DNA from: Brasilonema sp. UFV-L1
GTDB lineage: Bacteria; Cyanobacteriota; Cyanobacteriia; Cyanobacteriales; Nostocaceae
DNA length: 48,225 nucleotides
Direction: 5' to 3'
Assembly (NCBI RefSeq): GCF_012912105.1
Contig: NZ_QMEA01000037.1
Location: 1-48,225, forward strand
Part shown: positions 6,721 to 15,226 of the stretch, piece by piece
How positions within the stretch are numbered: position 1 is the first letter of the stretch
Layout of the letters: each line of letters begins with the position of its first letter
Notes under the pieces: model-generated
Seen by the model: the letters and a program-made list of their open reading frames with translations, nothing else
Told to the model about the DNA's origin: nothing
Databases searched by the model: none
Program-made: the position numbers and the translations under genes

Positions 6721-9700
6721 ATGATTACAATTTCAACTAATAAAAAATATTTCATTAAAGTAGTAGAGAAAGCAAGCACAATTGCTGAACGCCTTAGCTC
6801 TGGATTTGTTTTCAACGAAGCTCAACAAAATGATGGCATCACGAATTCCAAGGTTGAAGAGTGGTGCCAGGTTGTCGCGCAGGGAAATAAAGAGCAATTG
6901 GAAAAGCGTCTTGCATTGGATGGTCTTGATTTAAGTAAGGTACGTCGAGTGCTGGATTCTGTAAGCATAACTGATAAGCAGCATTTACCGATCTGGGTAA
7001 AAACTTTACACGAAGTCATACAAGCCACTGCCTTAGTTAGTCTGGAGAGGTTAGAAGAAGGTACTTTTCAGAAACACGGTTTTTTAAATTCTCAAAAACC
7101 TATACCCTTTGAAGAAATCTTTTTGCCGTTCATTCATGTTGCCAAGCAAAGGTTAATCGCTCGCACTGGTTCCAGTTACCATCTTCTTTTAGAAGAATCA
7201 CACGCTCTTCTAGAACGTGACCTCTTACGACAACTGTCTTATATCTGCTCGCAATCGCTATACTTAGAGTTTTCAATTTTTCGTAATTTTACGCAGCATA
7301 CATTAGTTGGTATGCTTGGGCAACTTTCTGGCAGTCATTCCAGACAGCTTTACAAAAAGTTTATTAAGGATATGTTGGAAGGAGGTCTGCTCTCATTCTT
7401 CCAAGAATATAGTGTATTAGCCAGACTGGCTGCAACAGCAACTGATTTGTGGGTTGATGCCACTTTTGAATTTATTCTTCGACTAGCATCAGACTGGTCT
7501 GAAATTCAGACGACTTTTCAACCAGAAAAAGAACTGGGTCAAGTTGTTGCTGTAAAACCTAGTCTCTCTGATCCACATAGGGGTAGACGCTCAGTTATCA
7601 AAATAACGTTTGCATCTGGCTTAAACCTGATTTATAAACCCAGGAATTTAGGTATTGAGGAAGCGTATTTTAAGTTATTAGCCTGGTTTAATCAGCACGG
7701 TGTACCTTTACCATTCAAGTTACTCAATGTAATAAACTATTCAACTCATGGTTGGGTTGAGTTTGTAGAATCTTTAGTTTGTAAAGATGAACAAGAAGTC
7801 AAGCAATACTATCGGCAAGCCGGTATGCTTTTATGTTTGTTGTACGTCCTGCAAGCAACCGACTGCCATTTTGAAAATATTATTGCTTGCGGTAAACACC
7901 CTGTCCTGATTGATATGGAAACGCTATTGCAGCATCGCGTCTGGGAAGATGTTAATGCAGAGAGCGAATCTCTGGGAAATCGGCAGCTTCAGGATTCTGT
8001 ACTGCGTACTGGTTTATTACCACGTTGGGAGTTTGGACTTACAGGCGAGAGTTTTGATTTCAGCGGGTTAGGGGGAGTTGGTGAACAGCAGACATCTTCT
8101 CGCGTGCTGAAGTGGAATAACATTAACACTGACAGCATGATGTCCAGTTATGAGTATGGAAAAACTCCCCTGCGATCCAATTTACCTTCATTAAATGGTG
8201 TAACTCTGCCACTCGATAATTATACTGAAGAGCTTATTAATGGTTTTCAGCAAATGTACCGTTTCCTTATGGAACACAGAGAATTAATCTTAGCTTCAGA
8301 CGGTCCTTTGAAAGCTCTAGCACATCAGCCAACTCGCTTTATTTTCCGCAACACTCAGACTTATCATTCTATTCTGGAAAAAACGCTAAACCCAAAATAT
8401 TTGCGGGATGGTGCTGATAGAAGCGTTCAGCTCGACATTCTTAGCAGAGCGATGCTCTCATCAGATTCCAAATGTTCATTTTGGCCACTACTTAAAATAG
8501 AGCAGCAGGCGCTGGAGCAGATGGATATTCCTTTATTCACATCTTATCCAGACAGCGATGCTTTGACGCTCGCCCCCAATGAGACGGTTGAAAAATATTT
8601 TAAGGAACCTAGTTTGAATCGTATCATTGCTTGTCTGAACAATCTCAATGATGAAGATTTAGAAAAACAGATTGGTTTTATTAAGGGGTCATTGTATTCG
8701 CGTACCGCTAGCAAGGACAGCAGTTCATCCTTATCTGATAACGTTGGTTTAAATCTCGATGCTGTCACTCCTTTAACAACAGAAGAGATGGTGCAGCAGG
8801 CAATTGCGATCGCCTTAGACCTTGAGAAACGCGCAATTTGCTCTGCTGAGGGTAGTGTTGGCTGGATTACATTTGCACATATTGTAAAAGCACAGCGATT
8901 CCAACTTCAGCCAATGGAGTTTGGTTTGTATGACGGAAGTTGTGGAGTGGCATTATTTCTGGCTGCATTGGAAGCAGTCACTGGCGATAATGGATTTCGC
9001 AAATTGACCGTAGGAGCTTTGCAGCCCCTTCGCAAGGTTTTGCACAACTCAAATTCTAAATCTGGGCAAAAAATCACCAAGCGAATTGGTATTGGTGGAG
9101 CTATGGGGATAGGCTCAATCCTCTACGCCCTGGTGCGAATCAGTCAATTGCTAGGCGAACCAGCACTTTTGCAAGATGCCAAAATAGCAGCTTTGTTAAT
9201 CACACCAGAGTGCATTGCTGCCGATAGTGACTTGGACGTTATGTTAGGGGCTGCGGGTGCCATTTTGGGATTATTAGCCTTACATAGGGCTACTGCGAAC
9301 TCAACAGTTTTAGAGCAAGCCATTATCTGTGGTCATCATCTACTAAATAACCGCACGCCAAGCGACGCTGGATTCAGAACCTGGGCAACCCTAAATGGAA
9401 AACTGTTGACTGGATTTTCTCACGGTGCTGCTGGCATTGCCTACGCCTTGCTACAGTTATATGAAACCACTCAAGATACAGTATTTCTAGAAGCTGCCCA
9501 AGAAGCGATTGCATATGAGCGCAGTGTGTTTTCCTCAGAAGCGATAAACTGGCCTGACTTGCGGTGGGAAAAAGCCTCATTCACTGCAAGAAGCTGGTGT
9601 CATGGCGCTCCGGGTATCGGACTAGCACGCTTAGGTAGTTTAAAGATTCTCGATACGCCTGAGATCCGGCAAGAGATTGAAGTTGCCTTAAAAAAGACAC

Positions 9701-9993
9701 AACAATTTGGTTTGCAGGGGGTGGATAACATCTGCTGTGGCAACTTTGGCAAAATGGAGGTTCTAATAGTAGCAGCCCAACAACTGTCACGTCCGGAATT
9801 ACTTCAAACAGTCAAAAGGCAAGCGTCCTCGCTTGTCGCAAAAGCACAACAAATAGGTTCTTTTTACCTCTCTCACCATCTTCCTAAAGATGCTTATATC
9901 CCTAGTTTGTTTATGGGAACAGCCGGAATCGGTTATGAACTACTGAGAATAGCCTACCCCGACCGTCTTTCCTCAGTTCTACTGTTCAATTAA
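6721..9993 (+). CDS. lanM: Class II lanthipeptide synthetase LanM (CCG type)
   Basis: A 1090-residue two-domain synthetase. The N-terminal kinase-like dehydratase (about 130-620) has IYKPRNLGIEEAYF, then D381-C-H383-F-E-N386 and D398-M-E400. It phosphorylates and eliminates Ser/Thr to Dha/Dhb. The LanC-like cyclase (about 710-1090) has the GxxG repeat helices (GLYDGSCG, GFSHGAAG, SLFMGTAG). Its zinc ligands are Cys960 in WCHG and Cys1005-Cys1006 in NICCGN, so the usual Cys-His-Gly is Cys-Cys-Gly, as in ProcM-type three-Cys sites. That clade is known for relaxed substrate choice. The length is normal. The start lacks a clear Shine-Dalgarno sequence. The partner substrate is the 6129 precursor; action on other leaders in the island is possible. 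Confidence 0.95.
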   Translation: MITISTNKKYFIKVVEKASTIAERLSSGFVFNEAQQNDGITNSKVEEWCQVVAQGNKEQLEKRLALDGLDLSKVRRVLDSVSITDKQHLPIWVKTLHEVIQATALVSLERLEEGTFQKHGFLNSQKPIPFEEIFLPFIHVAKQRLIARTGSSYHLLLEESHALLERDLLRQLSYICSQSLYLEFSIFRNFTQHTLVGMLGQLSGSHSRQLYKKFIKDMLEGGLLSFFQEYSVLARLAATATDLWVDATFEFILRLASDWSEIQTTFQPEKELGQVVAVKPSLSDPHRGRRSVIKITFASGLNLIYKPRNLGIEEAYFKLLAWFNQHGVPLPFKLLNVINYSTHGWVEFVESLVCKDEQEVKQYYRQAGMLLCLLYVLQATDCHFENIIACGKHPVLIDMETLLQHRVWEDVNAESESLGNRQLQDSVLRTGLLPRWEFGLTGESFDFSGLGGVGEQQTSSRVLKWNNINTDSMMSSYEYGKTPLRSNLPSLNGVTLPLDNYTEELINGFQQMYRFLMEHRELILASDGPLKALAHQPTRFIFRNTQTYHSILEKTLNPKYLRDGADRSVQLDILSRAMLSSDSKCSFWPLLKIEQQALEQMDIPLFTSYPDSDALTLAPNETVEKYFKEPSLNRIIACLNNLNDEDLEKQIGFIKGSLYSRTASKDSSSSLSDNVGLNLDAVTPLTTEEMVQQAIAIALDLEKRAICSAEGSVGWITFAHIVKAQRFQLQPMEFGLYDGSCGVALFLAALEAVTGDNGFRKLTVGALQPLRKVLHNSNSKSGQKITKRIGIGGAMGIGSILYALVRISQLLGEPALLQDAKIAALLITPECIAADSDLDVMLGAAGAILGLLALHRATANSTVLEQAIICGHHLLNNRTPSDAGFRTWATLNGKLLTGFSHGAAGIAYALLQLYETTQDTVFLEAAQEAIAYERSVFSSEAINWPDLRWEKASFTARSWCHGAPGIGLARLGSLKILDTPEIRQEIEVALKKTQQFGLQGVDNICCGNFGKMEVLIVAAQQLSRPELLQTVKRQASSLVAKAQQIGSFYLSHHLPKDAYIPSLFMGTAGIGYELLRIAYPDRLSSVLLFN

Positions 9994-10023
9994 TAACTCA
10001 GTCATCAATACAACGCGTATTTT

Positions 10024-10287
10024 GTGACATCAAGCTGTGAGGAAATAGCTGAGGTTTGTAATGTAGCCAAATTACGATATTTTCTGCTCTACGCTCATGG
10101 TTTTCGCGGCATTGGACGTGATCCTATGGAACGAAAATCCATGACTGATGTGAAAGTAGCTACGAGAGTTGCGGAATGTTTAAAAACGAGAAGCCCGAGC
10201 ACACATGCGGTTAACTGGAACCCTGGTGATATGGTTCTATTCAAAGACGGCAAGATTGTTGTACAACAATTTCCTGTAAGGAGATGA
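10024..10287 (+). CDS. Small hypothetical protein
   Basis: An 87-residue frame starting at GTG 30 bases after LanM. The N-terminal part has YAHGFRGIGRDPMERKSM and the end has WNPGDMVLFKDGKIVVQQF, which looks like a small beta-rich fold. I recognise no family. It could be a genuine short gene co-transcribed with LanM, or a fragment of a longer one. The terminator at 10481-10510 lies downstream. Confidence 0.45.
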   Translation: MTSSCEEIAEVCNVAKLRYFLLYAHGFRGIGRDPMERKSMTDVKVATRVAECLKTRSPSTHAVNWNPGDMVLFKDGKIVVQQFPVRR

Positions 10288-10480
10288 TTGGGTAGAAATT
10301 GACGATAAATTTAACATGAAAAGATCAGCTATCTCTGCTCTCATAAACGCCATTTAACTAGTCAAAAAATCCAGCATTTTGGGTCAAACATAAAGCTGTT
10401 TTTCGTGAGTTTTAACGGTTTTTAGTAATTAGTATACTGACTGAAATCTTACACATTATCCGCAAAATTAAGTCATTTTT

Positions 10481-10510
10481 AAAGCCCAAATGCTAGCATT
10501 TGGGCTTTTT
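10481..10510 (+). terminator. Rho-independent terminator after the LanM unit
   Basis: A perfect palindrome, AAAGCCCAAATGC with GCATTTGGGCTTT, around a central TA, running straight into TTTTTATT. It ends the 6129-10287 transcription unit and separates it from the Nif11 gene at 10707. Confidence 0.85.
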
Positions 10511-10613
10511 ATTGGGTGGTACAGGATTTTAGAAAAGCTGTCAATTGTGCCAAAGATTGGCAAACAAAAAATCAGCTATCAATGAGCGAAAAATAAGAGA
10601 TTAACAAAAGTTT

Positions 10614-10664
10614 TAAATGTCTTGTACATTTAGATTAACAAACGAAGTAAGTAGTTTGTTAATC
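10614..10664. promoter_or_regulatory. Two adjacent inverted repeats upstream of a Nif11 gene
   Basis: TAAATGT/ACATTTA (10614-10620 with 10626-10632) is followed at once by GATTAACAAAC/GTTTGTTAATC (10633-10643 with 10654-10664). They end 42 bases before the start codon. They may be an operator pair or 5' UTR hairpins. Confidence 0.5.
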
Positions 10665-10706
10665 CATCTAACGCTCTACTAAATTTAGAAGATAGGAGAT
10701 TGAACC

Positions 10707-10988
10707 ATGTCAAAGCAAAACGTTTTGGATTTCTTCACCCAAGTTGAAAATAATTCGACATTAAAACAAAAAGTCCAGGCAGCAGCTAACAAAGAAGATT
10801 TGTTGAAAATTGCTCAAGAATCAGGTTACAGCTTTACTGCTGAGGATATAAAGGCTATTGCTGAAACAACCGAGTCTGAAGAATTGAAAGAAGAAGAATT
10901 GGAAGCAGTTGCAGGCGGCGGTGTAAAGCAAATTGCACGTGAGGTTGTGAAAACTGCTAAGGATGTGTGGAATGCATTTTGGGGGTAA
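10707..10988 (+). CDS. Nif11-type precursor with amphipathic-helix-like core
   Basis: A 93-residue peptide with a Nif11 leader (VLDFFTQVENNSTLKQKV, GYSFTAEDIKAI) ending KEEELEAVAGG. The 22-residue core begins GVKQIAREVVKTAKDVW and ends NAFWG. It has a 3-4 periodicity of Val/Ile/Ala and Lys/Arg/Asp, so it could form an amphipathic helix. There is no Cys and one Thr, so lanthionine formation is ruled out. GGAG precedes the ATG. It sits between two terminators as a single-gene unit. It may be a precursor modified in trans or a bacteriocin exported with little change. Confidence 0.88.
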   Translation: MSKQNVLDFFTQVENNSTLKQKVQAAANKEDLLKIAQESGYSFTAEDIKAIAETTESEELKEEELEAVAGGGVKQIAREVVKTAKDVWNAFWG

Positions 10989-11091
10989 TAGTCCACTGGT
11001 TGTGACGTCATTGGTTACACCATGCCCACGCATTGTATGGTCTAGATAGAGGCAATCCTATTCACTTTCCACAAGCAAAAGTCAGCCAACC

Positions 11092-11125
11092 AGCCCAACT
11101 GCTAACAGCAGTTGGGCTTTGTTTT
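11092..11125 (+). terminator. Rho-independent terminator
   Basis: A perfect 12-bp stem, AGCCCAACTGCT with AGCAGTTGGGCT, and loop AAC, followed by TTGTTTTG. It ends the single-gene Nif11 unit. Confidence 0.82.
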
Positions 11126-11211
11126 GAGTGGGATAGGATTTTGAAAAAGCTTTGAACTGATTTGCCTGACATCCAAGCCCCTTACAGTCTGCATCCGCAG
11201 AACCCGAAAAA

Positions 11212-11260
11212 TTGCGAGTTTCACAGAAATATTGTGCATTGTGGTCAGAGTTTTACTCCC
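11212..11260 (+). promoter_or_regulatory. Shared upstream element, copy 2
   Basis: Starts TTGCGAGTTTCAC, has the centre ATTGTGCATTGTGG and ends AGTTTTACTCCC. It lies 32 bases before the first XYG-type precursor and aligns gaplessly with copies 1 and 3. Confidence 0.65.
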
Positions 11261-11292
11261 CTAAGCTCTAGTTATCAACAGGAGAAAGCTAT

Positions 11293-11574
11293 ATGTCCAT
11301 TGAAAGCGCAAGCGCCTTTTATCAAAGAGTAACTACAGATGAAGCGTTCCGCACTCAACTCCAGAATACTGCCAGTGAAGAACGCACAGCAATCATACAA
11401 GCAGCAGGATACGATTTCACTCCAGAAGAATGGGAAGCCGCTACTGTTGAAATTTTAAAGACAGCTGAAACTAACACAGAACTCAACGATGCTCAGCTAG
11501 AGGCGATCGCTGGTGGGATTACAATGGTTGCTTTGTACGGTCTACCGCGTGACCTTCGTTGGCCAGTAGTATAA
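11293..11574 (+). CDS. Nif11-type precursor with X-Tyr-Gly core motif (1)
   Basis: A 93-residue peptide. The Nif11-like leader (SIESASAFYQRVTTDEAF, GYDFTPEEWEAA) ends DAQLEAIAGG. The core is ITMVALYGLPRDLRWPVV. It contains Leu-Tyr-Gly followed by a Pro, the X-Y-G pattern known as the target of radical SAM spliceases (PlpX type), which excise the Tyr as a tyramine unit to leave an alpha-keto-beta-amino acid. The second precursor shares the leader, LYGxP and a WP-I/V pair. A radical SAM/SPASM gene follows both. There is no Cys. GGAG precedes the ATG, and the shared regulatory element sits just upstream. Confidence 0.88.
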   Translation: MSIESASAFYQRVTTDEAFRTQLQNTASEERTAIIQAAGYDFTPEEWEAATVEILKTAETNTELNDAQLEAIAGGITMVALYGLPRDLRWPVV

Positions 11575-11646
11575 CTTGTCTCTGGTCTAAGAACAGTTGG
11601 ATATCAGGTATCAAGTTACACCACTTAAATGTCACAGGAGGAATGT

Positions 11647-11940
11647 ATGTCTATTGAAAGCGCAAAAGCCTTTTACGACAGGATTGTTACCGATGAAGCA
11701 TTCAAAACTCAGTACCAAAGTGCTGTCAGTGATGATGAACGCCGAGAAATTGTACTAGCTGCTGGCTATAACTTTACCCCGGAAGAATGGGAAGCCGCCA
11801 TGACTCAAATCTCAGAGTCCTCTGATGAAGAACTCAGCGACGCAGAACTAACAGCGGTTAGCGGTGGATCGTCATTGCTCCCAGGCAAGCCACCGAAATG
11901 GCCAATTGTGTATCCTTTGTACGGCGCGCCAATATCTTAG
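11647..11940 (+). CDS. Nif11-type precursor with X-Tyr-Gly core motif (2)
   Basis: A 97-residue peptide. I chose ATG 11647, with AGGAGG five bases upstream, over the in-frame ATG 11629, because the protein then starts MSIESAKAFYDR like its neighbour. The leader ends DAELTAVSGG. The Pro-rich core begins SSLLPGKPPKWP and ends IVYPLYGAPIS, with the LYGxP motif near the C-terminus rather than the middle as in precursor 1. It ends 23 bases before the radical SAM start, so the three genes form one operon. Confidence 0.88.
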   Translation: MSIESAKAFYDRIVTDEAFKTQYQSAVSDDERREIVLAAGYNFTPEEWEAAMTQISESSDEELSDAELTAVSGGSSLLPGKPPKWPIVYPLYGAPIS

Positions 11941-11963
11941 AACCTTTTGGGCAGGGTGAAACA

Positions 11964-13226
11964 ATGTCTAAAGAGTACCAACGAATCAGTTATGCTGTTT
12001 GGGAAATTACCCTCAAGTGCAACCTTGCTTGCAGCCACTGTGGTTCGCGAGCAGGGCAAGCTCGTACTAAAGAACTCTCAACAGAGGAAGCGCTTGACCT
12101 TGTTCAGCAGTTAGCCGAAGTTGGCATTAAGGAAGTAACTCTGATTGGGGGAGAAGCGTTTTTGCGCCCCGACTGGCTGGAAATTGCTCGTGCCATCACT
12201 CAGGCAGGTATGCTCTGCGGCATGACTACCGGGGGGTATGGCATATCACTGGACATGGCACGCCGGATGAAGGAAGCGGGAATTTCTATGGTTTCCGTCT
12301 CAACGGATGGAATGGAGGCGACTCATGACCGCCTTCGTGGTCGAAAAGGCTCTTGGAAGTCCGGATTGAGAACCATGGGCTACCTCAAGGAAGTTGGCAT
12401 ACCGTTCGGCTGCAACACCCAGATCAACCGCCTGTCTGCCCCTGAATTTCCGCTCATCTACGAGCATATCCGTGATGCTGGCGCGTGTGCATGGCAAATC
12501 CAACTGACTGTTCCGATGGGAAACGCAGCAGACAACGCAGACATCCTGCTCCAGCCGTCCGAACTATTAGATATCTACCCGATGCTGGCTCGTGTTACCC
12601 AGCGAGCCAGCCGTGAAGGAGTCAAGGTACGTGCTGGTAATAACATCGGTTACTACGGTCCTTATGAACGGCTGCTGCGTGGGGGAGGCAATGAATGGGG
12701 ATTTTGGCAGGGTTGCGGTGCTGGGCTGTCTACACTGGGGCTTGAAGCAGATGGTGCAATTAAAGGCTGTCCTTCACTACCTACTACAGCATATACCGGT
12801 GGTAACATCAGAGACCGCTCTCTGCGCGAAATTATTGAACAAACAGAAGAGCTGCGGTTTAACCTCGGTGCCGATACTCCCCAAGGTACGAAACATTTGT
12901 GGGGATTCTGTAAGACCTGCAAGTTCGCTGAACTATGCCGTGGGGGCTGCACTTGGACGGCTCACGTATTCTTCAACCGCAGAGGTAACAATCCTTACTG
13001 CCATCACCGAGCATTAGAGCAGGCAAAGCGCGGGAAACGAGAGCGTGTCTACCCTAAAGTACGGGCGCAAGGACTTCCCTTTGATAACGGTGAGTTTGCC
13101 TTGATTGAGGAGCCACTTGACGCTCCTTGGCCTCTCGACGATCCACTTCATTTTACTGCTGATAGCATTCAATGGTCAGACAGTTGGCAAGAAGAACCTG
13201 AATACACTTACTCCCTAGCAAGATAA
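11964..13226 (+). CDS. Radical SAM/SPASM RiPP maturase, candidate splicease
   Basis: 420 residues from ATG 11964; the frame is open further upstream, but that part overlaps the precursor. The [4Fe-4S]-SAM motif is C19-x3-C23-x2-C26 (CNLACSHC), with GGEAFLRPD as the SAM-contacting strand. A C-terminal SPASM region has CGAG...GCPSL, then CKTCKFAELCRGGC and a last Cys in NNPYCHH, enough for two auxiliary clusters. SPASM enzymes of this layout modify RiPP cores. The adjoining XYG precursors suggest PlpX-type splicing, although other C-C or C-X bond chemistry on Trp or Pro-rich cores is possible. The small downstream gene is not obviously the PlpY partner. Confidence 0.92.
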   Translation: MSKEYQRISYAVWEITLKCNLACSHCGSRAGQARTKELSTEEALDLVQQLAEVGIKEVTLIGGEAFLRPDWLEIARAITQAGMLCGMTTGGYGISLDMARRMKEAGISMVSVSTDGMEATHDRLRGRKGSWKSGLRTMGYLKEVGIPFGCNTQINRLSAPEFPLIYEHIRDAGACAWQIQLTVPMGNAADNADILLQPSELLDIYPMLARVTQRASREGVKVRAGNNIGYYGPYERLLRGGGNEWGFWQGCGAGLSTLGLEADGAIKGCPSLPTTAYTGGNIRDRSLREIIEQTEELRFNLGADTPQGTKHLWGFCKTCKFAELCRGGCTWTAHVFFNRRGNNPYCHHRALEQAKRGKRERVYPKVRAQGLPFDNGEFALIEEPLDAPWPLDDPLHFTADSIQWSDSWQEEPEYTYSLAR

Positions 13227-13231
13227 ATACT

Positions 13232-13459
13232 GTGAACGAAACAACTAGTGAATTCTCAGTTCCAGAGAACAACTCCGTCGATTCTGAAAAGACTGAGCAT
13301 CAAGAGTGGTCGAAAAGTGTCTCTGAAGGTCAATTGGGTTCTGCGTCTCCCCTTTTACCTCGCTCTGCTTGGCAGAATCAACAAGCTTTTTTAAGGGTTC
13401 TGATTAAGGCAAAGCAAGCCCTCGATATGGCAGAAATTACTGCCACTCTCTGGGGTTGA
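13232..13459 (+). CDS. Small unknown protein downstream of the radical SAM gene
   Basis: A 75-residue frame starting at GTG five bases after the radical SAM stop and overlapping the next start by four bases. The first ~45 residues are polar and probably disordered. The end forms a helix, AWQNQQAFLRVLIKAKQALD, then MAEITATLWG. No double-Gly motif, so it is probably not a precursor. Its position suggests a partner or chaperone of the radical SAM enzyme, but no RRE-like winged helix is visible. Function unknown. Confidence 0.55.
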   Translation: MNETTSEFSVPENNSVDSEKTEHQEWSKSVSEGQLGSASPLLPRSAWQNQQAFLRVLIKAKQALDMAEITATLWG

Positions 13460-14982
13460 ACCAGCTTATTAATCCAATTCTGTTGAAAAAATTCTACACC
13501 CAAATGAAGCTTACACATCGGTTACTTTACCCCCCAGCCTGGTCGATCGCCGCCAAAATTTCGGCAGCATTGCTCTGTGCTGCAATTATACCGATGAGCT
13601 TCATCGCCTGCTACAATCTGCGACAGAGCTTAGAAAGTGTGGAGGCGAGCGAATACCGCAAACTCGAGTTGTCAGCCACCAGTACTGCTAGTCGTCTTGA
13701 CCAACTCATTATCGATATCCAGCGCGTTTTGGTTCAAGTTAGCAGCGATCGCAATGTCGTAAGTTTCCTAACTTCTACCACGCCTGCAAAGCGAGGAGCC
13801 TTGCGTCCCAACCTACAACAGACGCTGTTGAACGTCTTCCGCTCTAACCCAGACTTTGATGCTGTCTTTCTCATAAACAGACAGGGTGAATGTCTCGCTT
13901 CCACCGATCCAAAATTCGTTGGTCAAAACTACGCTTTCCGCGAATACTTCCGTTCCAGCATCCAAGGAAATTCCTACATTTCTAGCATTTTGGTAGGTCA
14001 AACGACTAAACGACCAGGGCTTTTCCTCTCCAACCCCGTGCGTTCTGACAATGGCGAGATTGTGGGAGTGACGGTACTCAAGATTAGGGGAGAAGATATC
14101 TGGGCGATCGTTAATGCATTGCCAGTTGGCTCCCACAGCTACGCCTTCCTCGTTGACCAGCATGGAGTCATCATTAGCCATCCCGATCAATCCCTCCTGT
14201 ATAAGAGTCTCAATCCCTTGCCGCAAAAAACCCGAAAGCAGGTGCTGACCGACAGACGTTACGGTGTTGATGAGATTAAGAGCTTGAACATTCGAGAGTT
14301 GAAGGTGATGGTCACAGCAGAAGAGCCGGGACACACCAGCTATCGCTTTGGGATAGAGCAGATACCCAGGATAGTTGGCTTTGCACCCTTGAAAGAGCAA
14401 CCTTGGGTGTTGGGGGTTAGCCAACCCAAAACACAGTTTGACGTTCCCTTGAATCGCCTAATTTGGCAGTATGGTAGTAGCGTGTTGTTGGTGGGGGGAA
14501 TCACCGCAATCATCGCGCTGTTCCTAGCACGGAGTATTTCTCGACCAATTCGCGCCCTCACCGCCGCAGCCCAAGCACTGGAACAGGGGAATTTCAATCT
14601 TCAAGAGTTGGCTGTTGTGTCTCGCACTCAGGACGACATGGGACGACTAGTGCGTGTGTTTTTACACATGGCTCGTGAAGTTAAAGCTAGAGAGCAGAAC
14701 TTGAAACAGCAGGTAACCGCGTTGCGAATTGAGATTGACGAAACTAAAAGAGTCAACCAGGTTGCGGAAATTACGGAAAATGAACACTTTAAGCAGTTGC
14801 AGAAAAAAATACAAAAGCTTAAACAGCAAACGGTAAGCTCAGGCGAAACAGAGACGGAGTACTTCCAGCGATTGCATGGCAAAGTGCAATCCCTTAAGGA
14901 GCGGTCAACCCCTTCGCTTAATTCAAAATTCAAAATTCAAAATTCAAAATTGAAGACCCCACGGATAAATCCGGGGGCTTGA
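13456..14982 (+). CDS. Cache-HAMP membrane sensor without output domain
   Basis: 508 residues from TTG 13456, which overlaps the preceding stop; ATG 13504 is an alternative. TM1 lies near residues 27-50. An extracytoplasmic double-Cache-like domain follows (about 55-340; NPDFDAVFLINRQGECLAS, HSYAFLVDQHGVIISHP), then TM2 (about 340-358), HAMP (SISRPIRALTAAAQALEQG) and a coiled coil rich in Gln/Lys. It has no histidine kinase, GGDEF or methyl-accepting region, so it would signal through a partner or be a truncated receptor. The last ~20 residues (NSKFKIQNSKLK and on) are encoded by an ATTCAAA tandem repeat, so the native C-terminus may have been lost or extended. Confidence 0.85.
   Translation: MNQLINPILLKKFYTQMKLTHRLLYPPAWSIAAKISAALLCAAIIPMSFIACYNLRQSLESVEASEYRKLELSATSTASRLDQLIIDIQRVLVQVSSDRNVVSFLTSTTPAKRGALRPNLQQTLLNVFRSNPDFDAVFLINRQGECLASTDPKFVGQNYAFREYFRSSIQGNSYISSILVGQTTKRPGLFLSNPVRSDNGEIVGVTVLKIRGEDIWAIVNALPVGSHSYAFLVDQHGVIISHPDQSLLYKSLNPLPQKTRKQVLTDRRYGVDEIKSLNIRELKVMVTAEEPGHTSYRFGIEQIPRIVGFAPLKEQPWVLGVSQPKTQFDVPLNRLIWQYGSSVLLVGGITAIIALFLARSISRPIRALTAAAQALEQGNFNLQELAVVSRTQDDMGRLVRVFLHMAREVKAREQNLKQQVTALRIEIDETKRVNQVAEITENEHFKQLQKKIQKLKQQTVSSGETETEYFQRLHGKVQSLKERSTPSLNSKFKIQNSKLKTPRINPGA
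14921..14948. repeat. Heptamer tandem repeat (ATTCAAA)4 inside a coding end
   Basis: Four exact ATTCAAA units plus a partial one, within the last codons of the Cache-HAMP gene. Related stretches occur near 1461-1515, 1755-1780, 29717-29737, 30520-30570, 33920-33950 and 35925-35955. This is an STRR-type repeat of filamentous cyanobacteria. Confidence 0.85.
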
Positions 14983-15226
14983 ATAATTAGCTTGTGCATT
15001 TTTTCTTCTCCATGCCATAAGTTGGGGGCTTGTATCCTTTTCTTTTTCGGTCACGAAAGATTGCTCCATAAAACCAGGAATGCACTAGACAAATTAACAA
15101 AAATGTGTATGAGAAAATTTCTTGGCAAATTCTACAGTCTACAGCAATCATCAAAGCCTAACAGCAATGAAGAGGAAATTTACTTAACGGCGCTGTCACT
15201 ATCAAATACTCACAAACAGAATAATT
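14983..15226. other. Intergenic region
   Basis: AT-rich, without a convincing gene. A frame from 14992 to 15261 is open but has unlikely composition and no ribosome site; a shorter start near 15103 cannot be excluded. Confidence 0.5.

Noticed and set aside
11293-11940. Lanthipeptide precursors for the LanM upstream
   Set aside because: The cores lack Cys, and a radical SAM gene follows directly in the same operon.
13456-14982. Histidine kinase or methyl-accepting chemoreceptor
   Set aside because: After HAMP there is only coiled coil and repeat-encoded residues; no H-box, ATPase, GGDEF or MCP signalling hairpin motif is seen.
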